Source of the DNA: Variovorax paradoxus_P
GTDB taxonomy: Bacteria > Pseudomonadota > Gammaproteobacteria > Burkholderiales > Burkholderiaceae_C
Length of the DNA stretch: 64,000 nt
Reading direction: 5' to 3' (one strand)
Assembly: GCF_050627025.1 (NCBI RefSeq)
Contig: NZ_CP192472.1
Shown here one piece after another: positions 59,168-64,000 of this stretch (positions are counted from its first letter, which is position 1; each line of letters opens with the position of its first letter). The translations under genes were made by a program, and so were the position numbers. The notes under the pieces are model-generated. The model worked only from the letters and a program-made list of their open reading frames with translations, was not told the DNA's origin and made no database searches.

Positions 59168-60698
59168 AGGTGGCGCGCAACGCGGTCTTGAGCACCTTGC
59201 CGGCGGCGCTCATCGGCAGCTCCCTGGCAAAGGCGATGCTGCGCGGGCACTTGTAGCCGGCCAGTTCGCGGCGGCACCAGGCCGTGAGTTCGGCGACGAG
59301 TTCAGCGGCGACGGCATCGCTGGCCGCACCGGCCGCGGGATGCCCTTGGCGCACCACGATCACCGCATGCACCGCTTCGCCCCAGCGCGTGTCGGGCACG
59401 CCGATCACCGCGGCATCGGACACCGCCGGATGGCTGCGCAGCGCCGCCTCGACCTCGCCGGAATAGACGTTCTCGCCACCCGAGATGATCATGTCCTTCA
59501 GCCGGTCGGCAATGAAGATGTAGCCGTCTTCGTCCATTCGCGCGGCGTCGCCTGTGCGGAACCAGCCCTCGCGGAACGCCTGCTGCGTGGTCTCCGGCAG
59601 GTTCCAGTAGCCGCGCGTGACCATGGGGCCGCGCACCACGATTTCTCCGACCGACCCGCGCGGCAGCTCGCTGCCCGATTCGTCGACGATGCGGATCTCC
59701 GCGCCCAGCCCGGCCCGGCCGACCGAGCGCCAGCGGTCCGCAAGGCGAGCCTCGCCGCGGTGGTTCTGCGGCGGGTTGATGCAGACGGCGCCGGCGGTTT
59801 CGGTCAGCCCGTAGGCCTGGAAGAACTCGGCGTCGGGCCAGGCCTGGAGCGCGCGGTCGAGCAGGTCGGGTGGCATGGGCGCAGCACCGAACGCAATGCG
59901 GTTGAGCGACTGCGCGCGCGCCGGGTCGAAATGCGGCCAGTCGAGCACGCCCTGCAGCATGCTCGGCACCATCACCGTGTCGGTGATGCCGTGGCGCTCG
60001 ATGGCCGCGAGCACCGGCTCCGGGCGGAAGCTCGGCATCGTGAGGCAGGTGCCGCCGACCATCGACTGGCCCACCAGCCGCCCCATGCCGGCCACGTGGA
60101 ACAACGGGGCCACCAGCAGCGACACGCTGTCGGGCGAGTTCGGCAGCTCGGCGGCGCGCGTCATCGAAGCGGTCCAGAAATTGGCATGCGAGAGCATCAC
60201 GCCCTTCGAGCGCCCGGTGGTGCCGCCGGTGTAGAGCAGGGTGCACAGCGCATCGCCGCCGGTGCGGCTGTCGGGCAGCGGGGCGCAGCCCGCGGCCTCG
60301 CCGGCCAGCGTGCCGAACGAAATCACCGGTGCCAGCTCGCGCAGGGGCGCAGCAGCCTCGCCCAGCACGTCATCGGCAACCAGAAGCAGGGCGCCCGCAT
60401 CGGCCAGTGCAAAGCGCAATTCGGGCACGCTCCAGCGCGTGTTGAGGGGGCACGCCACGGCGCCCAGCCACCAGCAGGCCCACAGCGCCACGATGAGGCG
60501 GTCGCTGTTGGGCGCCAGCAGCGCCACGCGGTCGCCGGGTTGTATGCCCCTAGCCTGCAAGGCGGCGGCATGGCGAGCTACTGTCTTCAGCAGCTCGGCA
60601 AAGTCGAGCGAGCGTTCCGAGTCTTCCGCCACATGGCGGAGGGCCGTCTTGTGGGGATGGCGCTGCACGGCGCGGTGCAGGCCTTGTGTCAGGTACAT
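59157..60698 (-). CDS. AMP-forming acyl-CoA ligase
   Basis: 513 aa. ANL superfamily: P-loop YTGGTTGRSKG, AYGLTET, RTGD near the hinge and the C-terminal catalytic Lys region MSAAGKVLKT. Activates a carboxylic acid to its CoA thioester. ATG 60696-60698 follows GGAG. The presence of a second ligase in the operon suggests two different acids, or a substrate and its degradation product. Confidence 0.94.
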   Translation of the reverse strand: MYLTQGLHRAVQRHPHKTALRHVAEDSERSLDFAELLKTVARHAAALQARGIQPGDRVALLAPNSDRLIVALWACWWLGAVACPLNTRWSVPELRFALADAGALLLVADDVLGEAAAPLRELAPVISFGTLAGEAAGCAPLPDSRTGGDALCTLLYTGGTTGRSKGVMLSHANFWTASMTRAAELPNSPDSVSLLVAPLFHVAGMGRLVGQSMVGGTCLTMPSFRPEPVLAAIERHGITDTVMVPSMLQGVLDWPHFDPARAQSLNRIAFGAAPMPPDLLDRALQAWPDAEFFQAYGLTETAGAVCINPPQNHRGEARLADRWRSVGRAGLGAEIRIVDESGSELPRGSVGEIVVRGPMVTRGYWNLPETTQQAFREGWFRTGDAARMDEDGYIFIADRLKDMIISGGENVYSGEVEAALRSHPAVSDAAVIGVPDTRWGEAVHAVIVVRQGHPAAGAASDAVAAELVAELTAWCRRELAGYKCPRSIAFARELPMSAAGKVLKTALRATYGG

Positions 60699-60720
60699 GT
60701 GTGTCTCCAGCCGAGTGGGC

Positions 60721-61197
60721 TCAGTTGGGGCGAGGCGCCTCGGTGGCGTTTGCATCGGCCGGCGCGCGGTAGCGGAAGGTGCCCATTGCCTTGGCCACCA
60801 CCGTGCCGCTGCCATCGACCAGCTCGGCCTCGCAAAAGCACACCGAGCGCCCGCCGCCCGTCGCCCGGCCGGTGGCAACCAGCCGGCCTGCCGCGGGGCG
60901 CATGAAGCCGATGTGCATGTCGATGGTCACCACTTCGCGGCTGTAGTCGATGCGGCTGAGCGCTGCGTGTGCCATGGCGCTGTCGAGCAGCGTCATGACC
61001 ACGCCGCCATGCCCGCCGCCGTGGTTGTTGCACAGCTCGGGGCGCAGCTCGAGCGAGACGATTGCCTTGCCGTCGGCGGCAAAGTCGCGGCTGGCGGCCA
61101 GCAGTTCGAGAAAGGGCACATGCCGCTCCGGTCCCGCTACGGGGCGCACGGTCGATCCGGGTTGGGTGTGGGTTTCGTTCATTGAGGCAAGGTTCAT
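60721..61197 (-). CDS. PaaI-type hotdog thioesterase, second copy
   Basis: 158 aa. Hotdog fold with GGGHGGVVMTLLDSAMAHAA and VTIDMHIGFMRPA. The ATG (61195-61197) overlaps the receptor gene stop (ATGA); a later ATG at 61180 is possible. Clearly a distinct sequence from the 58715-59167 enzyme, so it may have another chain length or ring preference. Confidence 0.9.
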   Translation of the reverse strand: MNLASMNETHTQPGSTVRPVAGPERHVPFLELLAASRDFAADGKAIVSLELRPELCNNHGGGHGGVVMTLLDSAMAHAALSRIDYSREVVTIDMHIGFMRPAAGRLVATGRATGGGRSVCFCEAELVDGSGTVVAKAMGTFRYRAPADANATEAPRPN

Positions 61198-62201
61198 TCG
61201 GGTTTGAAGCCGACCTCGTCCAGCATCTGCTTCTCGCGCGTGTACTGGGCCTGCGCGTAGGCGCGGAACGCCGCGGCATCCAACGGCCAGGCCGCAAGAT
61301 CGAAGTCGCTCAGGAGGCGCTGGTAGGCCGGGTCTTCCATGCCCTTGCGCAGGGCAGTCTGCAAGCGGGCGGAAATCTTCGCATCGAGGTTCTTCGGTGC
61401 CACCAGCCCGAACGGCGACTGGATCACCAGGCCGTAGCCTTGCTCCTTCACGGTCGGCACTGCGGGCCAGCGCTTCAGCCGCTCTTCAGTGAAGGTGGCC
61501 AGCACGCGCACCTTGCCGCCCATTGCCATCGCGCCGAAGCCCGGGTCGCCCGACACGTCGAGGTGGTGGCCGATGAGCGCGGTGAGCTGTTCGTTGCCGC
61601 CCTTGAACGGAATGAAGTTGAATTTGACGCCCGCCGCGCGAGCCAGCCGCTCGGCATAGATGCGGTTGATGCTGGTGCTGCCGACATTGCCCCAGCTGAT
61701 CTCGCCCGGGCGCTTCTTCGCATCGGCCAGCAGGTCCGCAAGGTTCTTCCATGGCGCATCGGCCGCCACGGCGATGCCAGTGGCCAGGCCGGCCATGCCG
61801 ATCACGTAGCTGAAGTCGGTGCGCGGGTCCCACGGCACCTTGATCATGTGCGGCTGGCGGATGACGGTGTTGTGCATCACGGCCAGCGTGTAGCCGTCGG
61901 CATCGCCCATGGTGGTAAGGCTCGCTGTGCCGGTTACGCCGCCTGCGCCCGCCCTGTGCGTCAGGATAAAAGGTTGGCCGATTTCATGCGAGGCGGCGTC
62001 GAGCATGGCGCGCACCACCGCGTCGAGCATGCCGCCCGGCGGAAAGGGAAGAATGACGGTGATCGGCTTCGACGGAAACTCCGCCGCCAGTGCCGCGGTG
62101 TGGCGCCCGAGCGCCGCCGCGCCGAATGCAGCAAGCGCACCGGCGCCGAGTGCCCGGCGTGTGAGCCCCGGAGAAGCGGAAGAAAAAGCTGAGGTCTGCA
62201 T
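61194..62201 (-). CDS. Bug/TctC-family periplasmic solute receptor
   Basis: 335 aa. Tat-like signal (TRRALGAGALAAFGAAAL), then PITVILPFPPGGMLDAVVRAML and HRAGAGGVTGTASL, with NVGSTSINRIYAERLA and FKGGNEQLTALIGHHLDV. Binds a carboxylate in the periplasm. Located within the acyl-CoA operon, between two ligases, so its ligand is probably the acid they activate. AAGGAG precedes ATG. Confidence 0.93.
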   Translation of the reverse strand: MQTSAFSSASPGLTRRALGAGALAAFGAAALGRHTAALAAEFPSKPITVILPFPPGGMLDAVVRAMLDAASHEIGQPFILTHRAGAGGVTGTASLTTMGDADGYTLAVMHNTVIRQPHMIKVPWDPRTDFSYVIGMAGLATGIAVAADAPWKNLADLLADAKKRPGEISWGNVGSTSINRIYAERLARAAGVKFNFIPFKGGNEQLTALIGHHLDVSGDPGFGAMAMGGKVRVLATFTEERLKRWPAVPTVKEQGYGLVIQSPFGLVAPKNLDAKISARLQTALRKGMEDPAYQRLLSDFDLAAWPLDAAAFRAYAQAQYTREKQMLDEVGFKPE

Positions 62202-62220
62202 GCTTGTCTCCTTGTTTTCG

Positions 62221-63909
62221 TCAATGCGTGGCGCGCTCGACTTCGGCAATGGCCTCTTCCTGCAGCAGCCGCCACAGCACCTTGCCGGTTTCAGACTTGG
62301 GCAGGGCATTGAGGAACACCACGCTGCGTGGCACCTTGTAGGCGGAGAGCCGCTCGCGGCACCAAGCAGCAATGCCTTCCGCGTCGACCTGCGCGCCCGG
62401 CCTGCACACCACCAGCGCCCGCACGGCTTCGCCCTGGCGGGCATCCGGCAGGGCCACCACGCAGGCTTCGTGGACGGCCGGGTGCTGGTGAAGAAGGCCT
62501 TCCACCTCGGCCGGCCACACCTTGTAGCCGCTCACGTTGATCATGCGTTTGAGCCGGTCGCGCATGAAGAAGAAGCCGTCCGCATCGCGGCAGGCGAGGT
62601 CGCCGGTGCGAAAGAAGCGCTTGCCGTCGCACTCGAAGAAGGCGGCCGCGTTGGCCTCCGGGTTGTTCCAGTAGCCGAGCATGAGCTGCTCGCCGTGCGT
62701 GACGAGTTCGCCGACTTCGCCGTCGGGCAGCGGCGCCAGCGTGACCGGATCGACGATGCGCGAATCGACTCCGAAGGCCGGCAGGCCCAGCGACAGCGTC
62801 TTGCCGTTGCCCGGCGGATTGCCGTGCAGGAACGAGGCCGTCTCGGTGAGGCCGTAGCCTTCCACGTACGAGATGCCGAAGCGCTCTTTCAGCAGCGTGG
62901 CAACGGCCTGCGGCATCGGCGCGCCGCCGCCGTTGAGCATGCTGAGGCTGCGCAGGTCGCGTTGCGCGGTTTCGGGGTGGGCGAAGAAGTCGTTCAGCAT
63001 GGCGGGCGGTGCGGCCCAGGTGGTGACGCGGTAGCGCTCGATGGCGCGGCCCGCGGCCGCCACATCCCAGCGCGGCAGCATCACGACGGTGGCGCCTTGC
63101 GAAAGCGGCATCAGCATGGCGTTCTGCAGTCCGAGCATGTGAAAGAGCGGCGCCACCGCGAGCACCACCGCCTCCGCATGCAGGCCGCGCCACAGGGCGG
63201 CGCCGTATGTCGAAGCCAGCACGGTGCGGTGCGTGTGCATGCAGCCCTTGGGGTGGCCCGTGGTGCCAGAGGTGTAGGGCAGCAGGCACAGGTCGGTGGG
63301 CTGCACGTCCACGTCTTGCTGCGGCGGTGCGTCGGCCAGTGCGGCGTGCCACGCCACCGCGCGGGGCACATCGAGCGGCATGCGTGGCGCCGTCACGGCA
63401 TCGGGCACCGGCTGCGTGGGTGGGTGCAGCAATGTATCCGAATAGGTGTGCACGACAGCATGGGCGAGCCGCCCGTCCTGCAGCGCCGGAACCACCGCCG
63501 CGAGCAGCTCCTGCGCCACGCAAGCCACGCGGGCGCCGCTGTCGGCGAGGTAGTGCGACACCTCGGCCGCGGTGCTCATGGCATTGACTGGAACCACCAC
63601 GCCGCCCGCACGCAAGATGGCATGGAACGCGACGACGAACTGCGGGCAGTTCTGGCTCAGCAGCAGCACCCGGTCGCCGCGCTTCACGCCTTGCTGCTGC
63701 AAGTGGCCGGCCAGACGCACAGCCTGGTCACGCAGCGCGGCATACGTGACGGCGTTCTCGCAGAAGAAGATGGCGGGCTTGTCCGGAAAGCGAAGCGCCG
63801 CCGATTCGAGCTGCTGCCAGAGCGTGATGCGCGGCACATGGATGCGCGCAGGCAGCCCGCGCGGCCAACGCGGCGGCGGGGTTTCGGCGATAGCGGGGCG
63901 GTCGGTCAT
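62221..63909 (-). CDS. AMP-forming long-chain-type acyl-CoA ligase
   Basis: 562 aa. ANL enzyme with P-loop YTSGTTGHPKG, EGYGLTET, TGDLACRDADGF and catalytic Lys near PKSETGKVLWR. Its N-terminal extension and length resemble long-chain fatty-acid ligases. It lies 38 nt after the acyl-CoA dehydrogenase stop and 19 nt before the receptor gene. Confidence 0.94.
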   Translation of the reverse strand: MTDRPAIAETPPPRWPRGLPARIHVPRITLWQQLESAALRFPDKPAIFFCENAVTYAALRDQAVRLAGHLQQQGVKRGDRVLLLSQNCPQFVVAFHAILRAGGVVVPVNAMSTAAEVSHYLADSGARVACVAQELLAAVVPALQDGRLAHAVVHTYSDTLLHPPTQPVPDAVTAPRMPLDVPRAVAWHAALADAPPQQDVDVQPTDLCLLPYTSGTTGHPKGCMHTHRTVLASTYGAALWRGLHAEAVVLAVAPLFHMLGLQNAMLMPLSQGATVVMLPRWDVAAAGRAIERYRVTTWAAPPAMLNDFFAHPETAQRDLRSLSMLNGGGAPMPQAVATLLKERFGISYVEGYGLTETASFLHGNPPGNGKTLSLGLPAFGVDSRIVDPVTLAPLPDGEVGELVTHGEQLMLGYWNNPEANAAAFFECDGKRFFRTGDLACRDADGFFFMRDRLKRMINVSGYKVWPAEVEGLLHQHPAVHEACVVALPDARQGEAVRALVVCRPGAQVDAEGIAAWCRERLSAYKVPRSVVFLNALPKSETGKVLWRLLQEEAIAEVERATH

Positions 63910-63947
63910 GGGCGGAGGAGCCGGTTCTTGCTGGGTGGCTTCGAGAA

Positions 63948-64000
63948 TCAGGGCTCGATGGCGCGGGCGATGATTTCCTTCATCACCTCGTTCGAACCGC
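63948..64000 (-). CDS. Acyl-CoA dehydrogenase, C-terminal end only
   Basis: Only the last 16 residues (GSNEVMKEIIARAIEP) and stop are in the window; the rest is beyond the right edge. This ending is characteristic of acyl-CoA dehydrogenases, where the GGTNE segment contacts FAD and the tail closes the fold. It would begin the beta-oxidation steps completed by the downstream genes. Confidence 0.75.
   Translation of the reverse strand, partial: GSNEVMKEIIARAIEP

Noticed and set aside
1..64000. Mobile element, prophage, CRISPR or tRNA signals
   Set aside because: No transposase, integrase, regularly spaced repeats or tRNA cloverleaf was noticed on either strand; the cassettes look like native operons.

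Overview
The window is GC-rich bacterial chromosome (strong G/C at third codon positions, so many long antisense shadow frames). Gene content suggests a Burkholderiales/Comamonadaceae member, most like Variovorax: Bug/TctC-type solute receptors, TRAP transport, phosphoketolase with a BON protein, bioA-bioF-bioD, a PilE/V/W/X/Y1 minor pilin operon, and nirB-nirD-cobA with a formate/nitrite-family channel. No rRNA, tRNA, CRISPR array, IS or prophage was recognised; it looks like native chromosome with many catabolic cassettes. Genus assignment is inference from gene style, not from a marker gene.

Layout. 1-5944 (-): a translationally coupled sensory operon of a 1164-aa CHASE3 hybrid kinase, CheR, CheB and a second receiver-kinase cut by the left edge. 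6070-9041 (+): a LexA box, an XPD/DinG-like helicase with a nuclease-like N-terminus, and an AlkB-like dioxygenase; UdgX follows convergently. 10-14.6 kb: an NmrA-like protein and bioAFD. 14.6-19.6 kb: aldo/keto reductase with divergent AraC regulator, then phosphoketolase and BON protein. 19.7-22.0 kb: a coupled DUF6502/DUF5666 pair. 22.2-28.5 kb: minor pilins and PilY1. 28.8-29.3 kb: two small hydrophilic proteins.

29.5-36.5 kb is an aromatic-type catabolic island: AraC regulator, ABC solute receptor, and divergently a dienelactone hydrolase-SnoaL fusion, Rieske oxygenase alpha and beta subunits, an isochorismatase-fold protein lacking two of three catalytic residues, and an SDR. 36.5-42.1 kb holds a secreted haloperoxidase-type hydrolase with AraC regulator, a LysR regulator divergent from a Bug receptor and methyltransferase, and an exported lipoprotein. 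42.1-49.6 kb is a nitrite assimilation locus (nirB, nirD, cobA, FNT channel, PP2C-kinase fusion) behind a convincing sigma-54 promoter.

49.7-57.0 kb is the most unusual cassette: LacI regulator, TRAP transporter, VOC protein, RuBisCO-like protein with an intact carbamylation motif, and a DUF1537 four-carbon acid sugar kinase. VOC, RuBisCO-like protein and kinase are joined by GTGA overlaps. It resembles the oiaX/oiaK part of D-apionate catabolism, but the kinase reading frame is broken at a five-base homopolymer. 57.0-64.0 kb is an acyl-CoA operon (acyl-CoA dehydrogenase end, two AMP-forming ligases, two PaaI thioesterases, SDR, enoyl-CoA hydratase, Bug receptor), probably for uptake, activation and beta-oxidation of an organic acid.
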